This document shows, in pieces, positions 1 to 15,135 of a stretch of DNA of 64,000 nt (position 1 is the first letter of the stretch; each line of letters opens with the position of its first letter). The notes below the pieces were generated by a model. That model ran no database searches, was not told the origin of the DNA, and was given only the letters and a program-made list of their open reading frames with translations. This DNA is from Metaphire vulgaris (Eukaryota; Annelida; Clitellata; Crassiclitellata; Megascolecidae): the NCBI GenBank assembly GCA_018105865.1, contig CM030845.1, positions 10,143,390 through 10,207,389 on the forward strand. The letters are read 5' to 3'. Position numbers and translations under genes: made by a program.

Positions 1-63
1 AATGTGCAATTTAGAAAAAACATAAACTTCAAATTTTGATAATCTGACCTTTGGTTTACTTAC

Positions 64-3000
64 CATATCAAGGCTTTGTAGCTTAAACCCATAGACAGGA
101 CCCCTCTTGGTACTGTTCATGTAGTTACCAATGGCAAGAACAATCTAACAACATACAAAAACAACAGACATATCCATCATGCAAAAACATTTGTACAAAG
201 GTTATTTACAGCAATTAACTGTCAGAACTGTTTATCTTTTTACCATAATAACCTGTCCAAAACTAGAAACAGCGTAAGCAATGCAATGCCATATCATAGA
301 ATTATATTTAACAACACACCACTGTAACAAAATAAATAGAGTAACTACTACCAACCTCAAGAACCCGTTTTACTTTCTGGGAGTTTTTAATTGACATTGC
401 AGCGGCAATCACTGCACTGAGTTGCTTCAAAATAAAAATAAAATAACAAATAAAAACCAGTTCTAAACTTAAAATATAGACCCATGTTTTTACTGCTACT
501 CTGATAGAAGCATCCCCCATAAAATGATTTCAAACACATACATTATAATTTAAATTCTACATTAGAATTCATTAATGAAACAAAATTAATTTTCACATGC
601 CTTGGGACAAGAAGATGTCTGGCAAATCATAGGACATGATGAATTAATCCATAAGAGGACCATAACTTAATTAAAAACATCAATCAACCTATATACCTGA
701 GTGATTAAAAAAAAGGTAAAGGTTGGTCCCATACTCAAGTCCATGTGTTGGGTTCCAGCGCTTATTTCGGGTCTAAGCAATCAGTGACATAGGTGGTATA
801 AGCCATTAACCTGTGGTAGGCTGCCATTACTTTCCCCAGACCAATGTTTTACCTTGCAGCTTAACGCTGCTCTTCATTTTACCACTGCCTTCTAGTGCGT
901 AAGGCTGAGTTGACCTAGGGCTAATGCAGGTATTGAACCTGCTATCTTCTGCTCCATCGTCCAGTGTTGTTACCACTCTGCTAACTTCCCACCCTTGTGT
1001 AACTAAAAAAAATTATGAGTTATTAGGTATAGCAAATAAATAAAATGGGACAGTTTTGAAACAGCCCTTACAGGTTGAAGATGCTGGTAGGTATCAAAGA
1101 AGTTGCCAATGTAACTCATGATGTGCAGCTTCTGACTTAGTCTTTCTACCTTCATAAGCTGCATGGAAAGATGAAAACATTTTAAAAATCAAGTAACAAA
1201 AGCATGTCAAACATACCTTTAGAAACTAAAAAGTCACAGCATACCTTCAATCGAATATAATTAAAATATTGCCCAAAGGCAGCTTTTCCCTAATCTGTCA
1301 ACAAAACCGTAATAGAACTCTGCTATTTTGAGACAGATGACAAATATCTGCATGCAATTCCAGAACTCTCTCAATTACTACGATAAATATACTTAGGTGA
1401 GTCACATTTTATTATCATTGTCATCATGGACGTTTTTTGTCAAAGTTTATATCACAAAACAAAATGAAGCAGAACTTATTTAATTAATCAAAAACTGTGT
1501 ACAGCAATCCACATAAGAAAAGACGGAATAGAAACAATCATGAGAGGGCCACATCATGCAATTACACAGTGTAACTAAACATCTGCGACTGCAATTAAGC
1601 GCCATTGGAACCTGCTTAGCTCATCGATCATGTTCTCTTGTGATGATCATTCTGTAACGAGATGAATATTGTTGATACACTCAAACTAGCGGCTTTAATG
1701 GGTTCCCTGCCGTAACTAGTTCTCGTGCTAACCCTGGAAATCATGAATGAAGAAGCCAGCCATCTGGGGTTGGAGAACAACTGGCAAAAAAACCAAAATC
1801 CAGACCAAGGATGCCACTCAGAATCATCCGTCAAAAGTGACCATTGCAGGAAATGAAGTGGAGGTGGTCTAAGCCTTCACATATCTGGGCTCCTGCATGG
1901 ACAACACAGGAAGCAGCGAGCCGGAGATTGCGAAGAGAATAGGCATAGTACGAGAAAGCTTCGCATCACTTTCCAGGAACATATGGAGCACTAGTATTCA
2001 TCTAGACATGAAAGTACACTTGCATAAAGACCAGCCTACCAGTCCGGCTGTATGGCTCCAAAACATAGGCCCTGACAACAACAATGGAAAGGAAGCTGGA
2101 TGCCTTTCACCAATGGTGTCTGAGAAGGATACTCAGAACAACACACATATCACATACAACTAATGAAGAAGTTTATAGGCAAACAGGAGAGAGTTGCATT
2201 TCATTGAAAATCAAAGAAGACATCTCCAGCTTTTCGGGCACGTCGTGCAGTTGGAGCCCAACATGGACTATTCCAAAGCACTGCGGGCGATAATCGATGG
2301 CCCGCCCAAGACATGCAAGACTACACCACAAGACATGAAGAGTTCTCTGTAATGCAATAAAAAGGCAGCCATAATACAAACCAGATTCTGACAAGCAAAA
2401 TCTGTACCTGCAGCAGAAGGATATGACCACATAAAAACAGCAAAAGCGAACATGCAAAAAACCAAATGCTGAAAAATCTGAAGAATAAACTCACAGAGAT
2501 CATGAATTTATCTTCGTCGGCCAAAACTTCGATCGGCTTTCGTTCGGCCTCATATTCTCGAAAGGCCTTCACTTCTTGTTCGTTTGGAACTATTCGAAGC
2601 AATATTTCAACTACTTCCAGCAACATTGTTTTGAGATCAAGACTGAAACAACATTAACAGTAAAAGTATAACAATAATAATGCATTTTTATTGCTCCAGT
2701 TTAAATATAATAAAGGATCAGTTTATGAGAATCCAAATTCATCTGCTAAAGGCTTAGGTCCAAACCACAGAGATATTCAATAGACAACAGCACAGAGAAA
2801 ACTGGAAGATATCACATCAAGACAAACAGATGAAAATTCTTTGTCCAGCAACAGAAAAAGTACTTAACAATTTCAATGTTAGTTCTAGTAGAGGGACAAT
2901 AGTTTGGCTAATCCTGCATGAATTTCAATAATTGAGGCATGATTTAACCATTCAAAGACAATGCCCTGCACTATAAAACAGTGTTGAACTGTGTGAAGAA

Positions 3001-4457
3001 AGATTGCATGGTGTACCGCATCAAAAGCAGTGGACAAGTATATAGTAGAACATCATCGTTGCCATTTATTTACCGGTTACATGTTTTGAAAGATACTAAC
3101 AATGCCTTCTAAAACACTTTAAAAAATCAATGATAGTTTAGCACTGTAGCATCAAACATTCAACAGACATTATAGATCTTCTAATAAACTTAAAATTATC
3201 ACCAGTATTCTGCAAATAAAAATGAATGACTAAAACAATATTCCTCCAAATGAACAAAGACAATGCACCTGTTAATAGCTTTGATGATCTGCTCATTTGT
3301 CAATTCAATTTTTCTCCTAGTAATGGCTGTAAAATATATACAGAATGACTGAACATAATATGCTAAATGGCTCTTACTATACGAAAAAGTCAGGAAAGTC
3401 AGTGAAATCTAAATGGCTGATGAAACTTTTGGCTTTCATTTTCCAGTTTCAAACTCCAAGTATTCTGGAAAATTTTCAGACTTTTGCATAACTTCTTCAA
3501 GTTTTCAAACAAAATTGTCTATTCACGTTTCGTCTAATGACACTAAAAATAACTGTCTTAACTCGGTGTAATATGAGCATAAAAACAGCACTCACTGTAA
3601 CCAGGGGCGTCTTTACATGTAAAAATTCGGGCACAGTGCCCGGGGCCCCGCGCATCTTAGGGGCCCCGTGCCACGCGCAAACTACTTTTTTTAAAAGCAG
3701 CAATTGCTTGTCAACATTCAAAAACGTTGGAGATGACTTTTTTGCTTGTCAACATTCACATTGATCTTCATGTCTAGGGCCCCGCAGGCCGCCAGGTGCC
3801 CGGGGCCCCACACTGGTTAAAGACGGCCCTGACTGTAGCTTTAAACTGAACAAGATTAGTTAATAGTACCAGAGAATGAATATGTCACAATCAATTAGAA
3901 AACCATTCTACTGGTTCAAGTAATATTGCGGTCAATGTCTATGCAAAATTCTTACCAACGTTTCTGAGTCGATTTGGGTCAAGAAGAGATATAGTTTCTG
4001 GCCTTCGGCTAAACCTGCGTTCCGACCTTGGTGATCCACCATCAACATCATCATCTCCCATGGTGGCACGTCCCAGCCGAAAAATTTCTTCAAATTTGCT
4101 CAAATCCATCACCTTAATGAAAAAAATAAACGACAGACAACAATCAAAAGCTGCCGTTGATACAGTTAGACTAGAATCACAAATCCAGAAACTCAAATTA
4201 AAAGCAAAAATTACCATTGTTTGCTCGTTAAAAGTAACAAAAACCTGCCACAGAAAGCATCAAATATTCATAAGATAGCAGTGTTAGTTTTTGAGTATTG
4301 TGGCAAGTAAAGATGTGAAAAACACGCACCAAATAAAGTCTTTCATCATCCATTTCAGCAAAAACAGTTCCCTTGACTTGGTTTGGCTTCATCGGACACC
4401 AATTAAGAACAGGCAAGCGGCATTTAGACTGTGGTGTCTTTTTAATTGGTAACATAG
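64..4457 (-). CDS. FMNL: FMNL FH2 domain, exons 16-22 (partial)
   Basis: FH2 is the ring-forming actin-nucleating domain. Exon 16 (4457-4330) has the lasso region with conserved Trp ([20 protein letters not shown]); exon 17 (4112-3956) starts [13 protein letters not shown], contains an acidic then basic insert, and ends [10 protein letters not shown]; exon 18 (3326-3269) [19 protein letters not shown]; exon 19 (2642-2495) [20 protein letters not shown] and ADEDKFMIS; exon 20 (1158-1072) [20 protein letters not shown]; exon 21 (424-356) [18 protein letters not shown]; exon 22 (144-64) carries the formin signature LAIGNYMN followed by [15 protein letters not shown]. The remainder of the FH2 core and the DAD are outside the window. 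Confidence 0.93.
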
Positions 4458-7400
4458 CTAAGACAAAACATGCCATTAATCTGATAAATTGAACTGCTTC
4501 AGATTATCCCAGCAACAATTTGCTAGAATAGCTTAACAATTTTCAAAATATTAATTTCTAACAATGGTTAACAGTCTTTTTAACTGAAATCTTTTTCAGT
4601 ACTAAAAATGTGAATCCTTAGCAACTTTTCTTCTTAAATGATAATTATTTAATTCCATAATATTTTAAAATACTTACAAACACACAAGAATTCATTACTG
4701 GTAATACCTAATTATGTGCTTGCATGCAAATACTCTGCTTCAGCATATGATGCAGTAAGCATTGTCACTTACATTATGCACAAAAATAGCACTGAAACTT
4801 AAAGTAGACCAACTGCACTGAAAGAAATCTGGGTTAATGTTAATAATACTCAAATATTTGTCTTCACATAAAATATAATTTTGAATATCACTCATGAAAC
4901 ATAAATGAAAACATTTACATAGCTGGCCCACTTAAAAGCTAAGACAATTCTAACTTAAATTGATGCATATTGCAAAAACTTTAAAAATGGCATTTGGTCA
5001 GTAGTACTCAGTACAGCCCTACTTCAAATAAGATTTCCAGCACCACAGAAATGTAACTTTAATACATAAAACACACACACACAGATATACACAGTATACA
5101 CGTAAACATAATACTTATAGAGATTGATATATGATCTAATATTTTACTAATACTGTGCCAACATTTTCTTTTTATTGTACCAACATGTACTTACATGGCA
5201 TTGCTGAAACTACAGCCATTCCTGGAGGCGGAGGTGGAGGAGGTCCCATACTCCCAGGAGGAGGGGGAGGCGGTGGGGGTGGTGGTGCCATCTGCGAAGG
5301 TGGCGGCGGCGGCGGTGGTGGTGGAGGAGGAGGGGGCGTGGGAAGTGCAGATGAAGAAAGACCACCTGACTGAAACTCTTGAGAAATAGGTTCTAAATGC
5401 AGCACAGACAACATTGCAAATGCTACGTCTCATTTCATGGATAATTGACCAAGAATAGTACACTCTACAGCATAAGTTCATGAATGCAATACACTCCATA
5501 CCAGAATCGCAGCCTGAGAGAGAACTATTGCAAATGATTTATGATGGACAAGCTCGGTAATGGAATATAACAATGGTGATGACCTGTAATCAATTGTTAC
5601 AGGTCCTCCTATCTTGTTCAAATCAAATCTTGGTTGCAAATTAGCACAGCACAAGTACAAGTCACCAAAAATTACCAGATCCAGGATTTGCCCGAAGTTG
5701 CAGCAGCTGATGCTCAAGCGAACTCATCTGCTTACTCGATTCATCGTGCTTAGTCTTAAGCGTCTGATTTAGATGAGCAATTTCAAATTCTCTCTCTTCA
5801 AACAATTCCTAGAAACCATTCATCTTCATAATTATCAGCCTTGCAATCTATCAGTCTTAACCCCTTTACCGGGGACCCCGAATATATCCGCCCACTTTAC
5901 ATTGAGTTACAGTTAAATGCACGGTAAAGGGGTTAAAGAAAGATTTTCGCACAAGAATGTACTTAAGGAAATCTGACAAAATACCTGAACAATCTGTTGA
6001 CAAGAACATTGAGACTCTTTCATATAAAGTCAACAGATTAATGTTTAAACCATCACAATTTAATGAACAATACCTTTCTAACTTACGGTATATTTTATAA
6101 GTAACATAACAGTTAACTATGCCAATGAGGATTAAAATTCCAACCTTAAATCGATCAGCTTCTCTCTTTGAATCAGCAAGCTGCTGCTCCAAGTTGGCTA
6201 CAAAATAAAATACTTCATTTATAATAAATATTTATAAATAAATATACCGTAAAGCACACACTTAACAGTGAAATGGCAGATTAAAATAATTTGAAACTGA
6301 ATAGCAAATTACAGTCAGCACCTAGAAAATGAAATGATTATTATTGCTGTAGTACGGTCTCAGTGGAGAAAATTTTCAAAATATTCTTTATGAGTAATGA
6401 TTCAATCCAGGAGTGCAGGAGTGGAAAATTCTTGACAAAAATACCAAAATCATGCTATGAACAAATTTCTGGACAGGAGACCATCCTCCAAAATTTCTGT
6501 TTCTGAGAAATATTTCTGCACAAAATGCCTGTATAGGAATCCTTTCACTACAATTAATCAATATAATTATTAAAAAGTCAAAGCCTTAGATGTGTAGGCA
6601 AGTAAGTATGTGAGTGAGTGAGCGACCGAGCAAGTGTGGTATGTAGACAGCATCTACTGCTTCACAAAATGCTACAAACTTCAAAATTTTAGCTCTACCC
6701 TTAACCATTTCTAATTTGTCTAATGGAAAAATTGGCCTATTCTAGTATTCACACTCACCCACTCTTTCCACAGAGTCATTTTCAATTTCGAGAACTCTCT
6801 CATTTGTCTTAAATAAAAACCAGTCAGAAAAAATATAGCAATCATTGAAGAGATTCATTTTTACTATCATCTATCTGTCATTTAAAGATATACATTTATT
6901 ATTTTTTGAAAAAAACCCAGCTATAATAGCAAACCATTTCACACAACATTCACTTTCCATGGGCTGTTTCCTGGCATTTATAGAAACTCTCATATATACA
7001 AGAATCAATCAATCTCTTTCGAAGACCTAACAGCTTTTACAAAGTACCGTATGTACTCTGAGTAATAAAAACAACTCACATAAGAGAGCTCAAGCTCCAA
7101 CTCCGCTACTTTCTCAATCGCAGCACCTTTTGTATCCGAATCTTCCAAGAGTACGCGGACGTCGATCATGTTGTCAAGGTACGCGTTGACTTGAATCAGC
7201 AAACGTTCACTTTCCGTGTGACGCAACTTGTGCTAGAAAATAAAGAACTGACAAATTGTAGAAACGTCTGGCAACCAAACGATCGAAATCAACTAATCTG
7301 CACCACAGGCAAAGTGAATTAATATTATTTATATCGTTTGTCCTTAAAAATCCATAAGGTGCACACAGAAACACAAGAGCATTTGATCTTCAACACCAAA

Positions 7401-10400
7401 ATACTAAAATATAAAAATTGGACAATCCTCGTCATCATTATCGTCCTCGCTATTGCCGCCGTTAACGTCATCGCCATCACCACCACCATCAGCAGCAGCA
7501 GCATCATCATCATCAGTCCCGTCCAGCCAGTCTTCTTTAAATCTGATTGGTCAATGACATACACATTTAACAGTATACAGTCCAAATCCTTTTGTTGTGG
7601 ACTTCCTGCGGGTTTTCTAGAAACGTCACTATTTTTCCAGTGCCTTCTCCATCCTTGTATCCTCCTTCACCTGTTGCCATTGTCTTCTGTGGTATCCTTT
7701 CCATTTTCATGTATCTGATACACCTATACTTTTGTAGTCATCCGTTGCTCATAGTTTAAAGGATTTCTCTGTCATTCCTGATCTTGTCTCTTTTGTTAAT
7801 TCTGAGCATTCCTCAGTTTCTATTCTGCTGTGTTAGTAATTCATTTTCATCAGTTCTCAAGTAGCTACGCCATACAATATCGCAGACTACATCAGAATAT
7901 TGCATACCGTATATACTCGAGATAAAGTCGATCCGAGTATAAGTCGACCCCTAGATTTTGGGTATTTGAAGGTGTCTAAAGTCATTGACCCGGGAATAAG
8001 TCGAAGTGACGTCATCGCGGCGAACCCTCTTGAGGTGATAGTGAGAGTCGGAACAATGGCGGACGCGAAGTGGGCATGTGGCGGCAGCGGCGCCATTGTT
8101 TTGATTGAAAAACTGCGTTTTAGCTTTGAACTATCGAGAAACTGAACGATTTTCACATTCCCAGATTGATTCCTGACGATTAAGAAAATTTTAAACCTGC
8201 TATTCGCTCATTCTTGACAATATAAAAATCTTAATTACCGGTAATCTTGAATTTTTTTAATATTTATGTAGCGCCAATATTTAATTAATATTTATGTGGC
8301 GCCTATAAATTACCAATCTTAGAAGCGCTGATGTGAACTTTTATTTAGATGCCGTAGCGTATGTTGAAAATAATTATGCAGTTAGCTAAATTAATTATTT
8401 TCGACATGCTATGTATGGAAACTTTACCCAACAGTTAGTGCCTCGAGTATACGTCGAGGTCAGGATATATAACCTGTGAATTGGCCTTAAATTTCTCGAC
8501 TTTATCACGAATATATACGGTATTATGATTCTGACAATCATGCTTTATAACCCACAAATCTGGAAAGCAAGCTCAACATCTGAATTTCAAAAACCCAGTT
8601 TAGAAGAGAAAGATTTTCAAACTAGAATTTACATAAGGAAATCTGACAAAATATCTGAACATCTGCTGAAAATTTGCTACAGTAGTCAATGCTTATTAAA
8701 TAAAATCTAAAGAATTAGATTTGAAAAAAAAATAATTTCCAATTATTTCTTTACCAAAAATACAGAAAAAATGAGACAAGAGCAATTAAAAAACAGGAGA
8801 CAAGAAATACATGGTGCTGTTTTAAATAGTGAATACATCCAAATACTCACATTCAAATATTCATCAAGGTGTAACAATGTGAACTCATGCTGAAGGTGAA
8901 CCCTGTAATTCATATCTTCAACCGAATGAACTGCTATATTTATGAACTGCATGCAAGCAACCTTCAAAAAAGAAAAAATGCAAAATTTGCTTTGCATAGT
9001 ATTAAAGTAAAAAAATGCATCATGATTAAAAATTAAATAATATGCAAAACTCAAACCACCACCACCACTATCACTACTACTACTAATCATGACCACTACC
9101 ACCATTACTACTAAAATTTTTCTCACTACCACTACTACCACCTCTACTACCACCTCTGCTACCACCTACACTGAACCCATTACAGTAATTCTTTAAAATT
9201 TAGAATAAAAGTAATGAATGAAGTATTTGAAATTCAAACGTACCATGAAATCAATATGAAATTCTTCGAAATTGCAGAAGTAATGCATCAGAGTTTCAAA
9301 TCTCTGCTTTTCTTGGCATTGCTGAAACAAGAAATATACAGCAACCAGATGATACTATGTCACTTTTATTGCAGATAGAATAAACAGATTCTAATGTTCA
9401 GAAGAAGACATAACAAATCTCCTGCAAATATCAGATTTGTGGTTTGAATTCTTCAAATCACATTACACCCTGTTTAGTATTTAACATGCTCAACCAATAA
9501 ACATAAACATGGCATGATTTAAAGTGGCTTAGGAGGCATTACTACCTGTGTGAAAGCCAGTATTGGTACTAACGGGGATTGAACCTGCTCATTCAGCCCA
9601 GCACTCCAGCACATAACCCACTCTACTATCTTCCGCCCCAATATAAGCAACCAATGTAGGCACACGGTCCAGATGAACACAGCTTAACCCGTTACAGGGG
9701 TTCGACGTCTTAAAACGTCGCCCGGAAATCATATGCGAACGGGGTCCGACATTTTAAAACGTCGCGCAACTGTTTTGCTCTTCCACCACGGTGTTCGCCG
9801 TTTAAAAACGTTTTCTTGATTTGATTTGATTTCCTTTTTGGCACGGATGGATGGTAAGTACAATAAAAATGCTAAACAATGATGCAAACCACATCTTTGT
9901 AGCTTCTATATAGCCTGCAGATTTCAAGATTCTCGCAAAAAATTTCACTTCTCCGAGCAATGGGTGCCTGGTGTAGAAACACCATAACTCCCCCAAATTG
10001 GGTCCCATCCTCAAATTTTTGAACTAATCTGTTCCAAAGACACCCACCTACAACTTTGCCACCTAGGGGGGTCACCGCTGGAAAAAAATTTTTATTGACC
10101 TTTGAACGTATTTTTTGGGAGGGGGTCATATTTTGGTCTGTAGGGTGGACCCAACCCCCGAAATTTCTTTTTTGGCACGGATGGATGGTAAGTACAATAA
10201 AAATGCTAAACAATGATGCAAACCACGTCTTTGTAGCTTCTATATAGCCTGCAAGGTAAGGTGTTTCAGATTTCAAGATTCTCACAAAAAAATTTCACTT
10301 CTCCGAGCAACGTGCGCTTGGTGTAGAAACACCATAACTCCCCCAAATTGGGTCCCATCTTCAAAATTTTTGAACTAATCTGTTCCAAAGACACCCACCT

Positions 10401-13400
10401 ACAACTTTGCCGCTGAACCTAGGGAGGTCACCGCTGAAAAAAAATTTTTATTGACCTTTGAACGTATTTTTTGGAAGAGGGTCATATTTTGGTCTGTAGG
10501 GTGGGCCCAACCCCCGAAATTTCTTTTTTGGCACGGATGGATGGTAAGTACAATAAAAATGCTAAACAATGATGCAAACCATATCTTTGTAGCTTCTATA
10601 TAGCCTGAAATATAGTAAGTTTAAAAAGTACATGTTCACAGTTCAAACAAACGCTTTCCCCCAAAATTAGTTACCAAAATTGGTAATGTCTTGTAAAATT
10701 TAATTCCCCCTTCAACGGGTCAAACAAAATGTCAAACTCCCTGACTCTTCAAAGCAGGTAGAGACAAGAATCACAATTTTTCCAATATTATGAAATAAAC
10801 CCACATTCTGGCAACAATGAAATAAAAACCAACGACATTCATAAAATGACCATGTAAGAGGTGACACTATGTAGTTACCTCCTTGAAATTATCAAAAGCA
10901 CCAAGTATGACCTGATGGCCTCCACTGACCAGGCATACGGCTGCTAATAACTCAAGAACCAATGATTTTGTCCTAAAATTGTAAAATACTAGTCATCTAA
11001 AAGCAATGTAAAACATTCTAGCCAGATTCACGATATGCTGCTCCTAAATAATACATTATCTTTATAAACCTCTATGATTATAACTTGCCAAATAAACAAT
11101 TAAATCATTAGTAAACCAAAAGAAGAAACTTGTGAATTCATTTCATTCCTCTCTGAAAAACCTATAGCACTTAGCAATTCACAGAAGTCATCACTTTTCC
11201 ATTGGCAATTACAATTGTCATTGTTTATGTCAATGTCATGCTTCAGCTGCTTTTACCTACTAAATGAATGACAATCACAGTATCCAAACAGAAATTGCTG
11301 TCATAAGACAACCATTTCAATAATACAATCCAAATATGTCTTTAGAGATTCAAGTGGCTCATGCATCTGCTGGTTTTTGGTTGTAGTGAGCATTCTCATC
11401 AGAAATCAAATGCAGAAAGCTGAAAATTTTTTGCACAAAAGATGCTGTTTATCTGCCAACTTTTAACTTTGCAATGACACAAAATTTACCTTGGACTTCT
11501 GTGATTAAGGCTCAAGGCAATGCTGCTGATTGCCTGTTTATGTGCGAAGACCAAACTGAATCCAGCCTTAAAATACAAATAAAATAAATTATGATGCCCA
11601 ATTAAATTCACCTCTGATCATATCAAAATGAAACACTAAGTGCACCAAATATCATCAGGCAAATTACTGTATTGTATTATACATAATGAAAGAAAGAAGG
11701 GATAGAAAGATATGACTGGAAAGAAATGGAAAAGGACTATGAACTAATACAGGAATACCAAACAAGGCTAAATTTCAGATGCTCAGCGACAAACAAGATA
11801 TGGTTAAAATATGGCAAGACTTCAAGGAGGCTGTCACTTTGACAGCAAAAGAGGTAGCCCCCAAGGTAAAGGGATCTGATGGATGAAGCAACAAAGACAT
11901 CAAGACAAGAATTGGCTTGGCAAAATCTGATTTAATGGAAATGATGAGGAAAGATGGACTCAAGAACTTGGCAGTGACAGGCATGGTGGAGGGTAAAAGA
12001 TCAAGATGAAAACAACGATCAAAATACACAGAGACTAAGAGATGGACTGGAGATCGACAACAACATCGAACTCCTGTGGAATACCAGAAATGGTGAAAAG
12101 TGGAAGTCTGTGGCTGTCGACGCAGCAATGCATGGCACCTGAGAAGAAGAAGAGAATACTACATAATGCCTAAATCTCACAAGCTTTAAGAGAACTGTGC
12201 ATAAAAAGATTAACTTATTTATATTCTTGAAAATCATTAATTATTATACCATAAACAGAACACAAGTTACTTGTCAGACAAGTGATTCAAACAATTACAT
12301 CCATTGCACTCGTAAGCTCTGCAGGTTGCAATGTAATCAAAAATAATTACGTACATACCTGATGATTCATAATTGCACGAAGACACAATAAGCCAACATG
12401 AACGTCATCCATGGCATCACCAAAATTCAGTTTTGAGTGTGAAGTCTTCATCTTAAGCGAATGTTTTGAGGCGGGATAGGAATGACGGTTGCTGGATGAG
12501 GCACTGTTTAGCGTGCCTTCACCATCAGCGATTGCATTCAACTGTTCAGTCCTAGAATAAAGACGCCTGCTACATAATTAATGCAGCTTCTATAGTGCCA
12601 TTCTAGCAATGAACATGGGTTCAGTTCTTGACCTCAGAATATGTAATTTAACAACTGATGATTCATTCCATGGCTCTCTTTCTGAAATTACTAAAACTCA
12701 TCTCTTTATCAGTATGCAGTAACTGTGTCTCCCAAGTGATTCTTCAAAAGAGGTGCTATACAAATATTCTGAAAGAAAGAGGTGCTATAAAGTATTTCTG
12801 AAAGTCAAAATATCCACAATAAAGAAGCTGTTTTCAAGGACATGTGATTGGTTAAGTTCGATGATAAACTTGCTTGGTTCAATAGAGAAAATAAAAAAAT
12901 AATCATTGCAATACATTTGACAGCATTTCAATCTAAAAAAGCAGCAATTCAAATCAAATCAACAGCTAGAAATACAAGCCAAGCCAAATTAATATTAATT
13001 GACAAACACGAGTGACAACACCACCAGGAGAACCTAAATCATACCTCATGATCTGCTGTGCATACGTGAGGTAACTTACTAAGACATCTAAACCACTATG
13101 TTGTTCACTGAGAAAATCTCTGACCCATCTACAACATAAAACAATCTCTGAAACTCACAATGATCTCGTCCATTAGAAATAACTGCTTCTTGTAGATTCA
13201 CAATAGCTCACAAGCTCACAATATGAAATTCCACTAAAAAAGTAATCATGGAATCTGCTTCAGTGCCTAATATCTAAGAAAACCATACTATCAAAGATTT
13301 TCAGCTAAACAGCTTATTGCCTGTTTATAAATACAAAAATCTGATTTCTTATTTAAGTAAATTTCTATATTTAAATCTCATTTTAATCAACATTTATAAG

Positions 13401-15095
13401 CCCCCACAGAGTTCTTATGTTCATATAAATATCCAGTACTATGTGCATTACCAGGAAAACTATTGAATTCCTAATTCTAATTTAGAAGCACTATAAAATA
13501 AAGATTCTATGAGATATGATAATACATGGCATATTGATGAGAATAACTAATTACAATTATGCTAGTTTTAATAAGTAATAGGAAAGGGACTGAGTTCTGA
13601 ATCAACTCGAATTCAAAAGCAAATTCTTCAGAACTATTGTAAGCAAAAATGCAAAGCATATCAGTCAAATTATAAGCATTCATCATCCCCTGTGTTTAGT
13701 TTCTTGTTCAAACTTCTGAAAAAAACACAGTTGTTCGAGATTTTTCAATTCCAAGATGACTCCATTGCTTCATATGTTTCTGTCTAGCATGAATTTTGCC
13801 AGAAATTGCACATTGCCAGAAACTATATCATAGCAACAACAGACAGACAAGGGATTGCCATGATCAAACAGTATGCTACTGATTTCCACCAATCCAGTGG
13901 CTTCACCTTTCCACAACATTCATCTCAGACACAAAATTTTAAACACTGATCCTTGGGCCTTATAGTTTATCAAGTCTAGAAGCATTGGTTACTGTTTCTT
14001 TGCTGCCAAATGCAACCCTGCTCTACAGTCACTGCCAAATTCTTTCCTCTGTATTCTGGATAAGCACATTAGATCAAAAGAACTGGTAGGTTATCAAATT
14101 GATGTGGAGGTGAGCAGTATCACTGCCATGAATCACTTCCCTCATTCCAAAGAAAGTCAAGCAAAGACAAAGTCAGGCATACATTACAGTAATTGTGGCC
14201 AATGCTGAGAGAAAACTGTCAAATGTTGACCAAGTAACATTCATGAATATATTTGCTGTCACAAATGTCATGCCTGACATTATGTAGATTTCAGCTACTG
14301 CCTTCACTAATGACTAAAATCAAGTCCAATATAAAATGATTGACTTTATAGAGCATAAGGCAACTACAGATCAACAAATAGCAGCTGGCATTCATTTACC
14401 CTAATTCAACTTACTGGATGTTGTTGGTTCTTAAGGAAATTTCCAAATCCCTTAGAGTCTGGGTAGACGATGTGTCACCCAACTCCTTCTTACTCTAAAA
14501 TACAATAAATCACAGTCTCCAAAGTCTTCCTTCCCGAAGGCAAAATCCTACTTCGAGAAAAATGAAAATAGAATGTTTGCAACCATTGTGTAGTTCCTTA
14601 TTACTTCCACTGGCCCTTTCCACAACTGCACTGAATACACAAATCACGATAATGACTTAAAGCATATTCAGATCCAAAGACGAAAGGTCCAATTATTTAT
14701 AATTAATTTTTAAAAAGCAAGTGACTTAAGAGACACTCATTAAAAAGTAACTGAAATTCTGTTCTAGTCCCATTCCTTGATAGGCTAACATTCCATAAAA
14801 CATGCTGTCAAAATAAAACATGCATAACAAAATAACTGACAGTGGTATTAACAACGTCATGCAAACATTCACAGATCTCAATAGCAACATGAAGTTTTCA
14901 GTATATTTTCGCTCTGCAGCAAGACTTCATTTACCATGGTCTATGCTTTATAGAAAAGTCAAGAAAAAATGATATGACTTCTACAGGAATGTAGATCAAT
15001 TCAAGGAAGTGGCACGTCTTTTACGATGTAAAGCAAAACAAGATAACTGCAGCAACAGGAAAGCCACACTCCTTCAAACAGAAGTTAGTATGATG

Positions 15096-15135
<40 letters not shown>

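Noticed and set aside
713..1000. Functional tRNA gene
   Set aside because: A and B boxes are present, but there is no intact cloverleaf or terminator, and a non-tRNA body follows.
5155..5389. Plus-strand glycine-rich reading frames
   Set aside because: Antisense shadow of the polyproline FH1 exon of FMNL.
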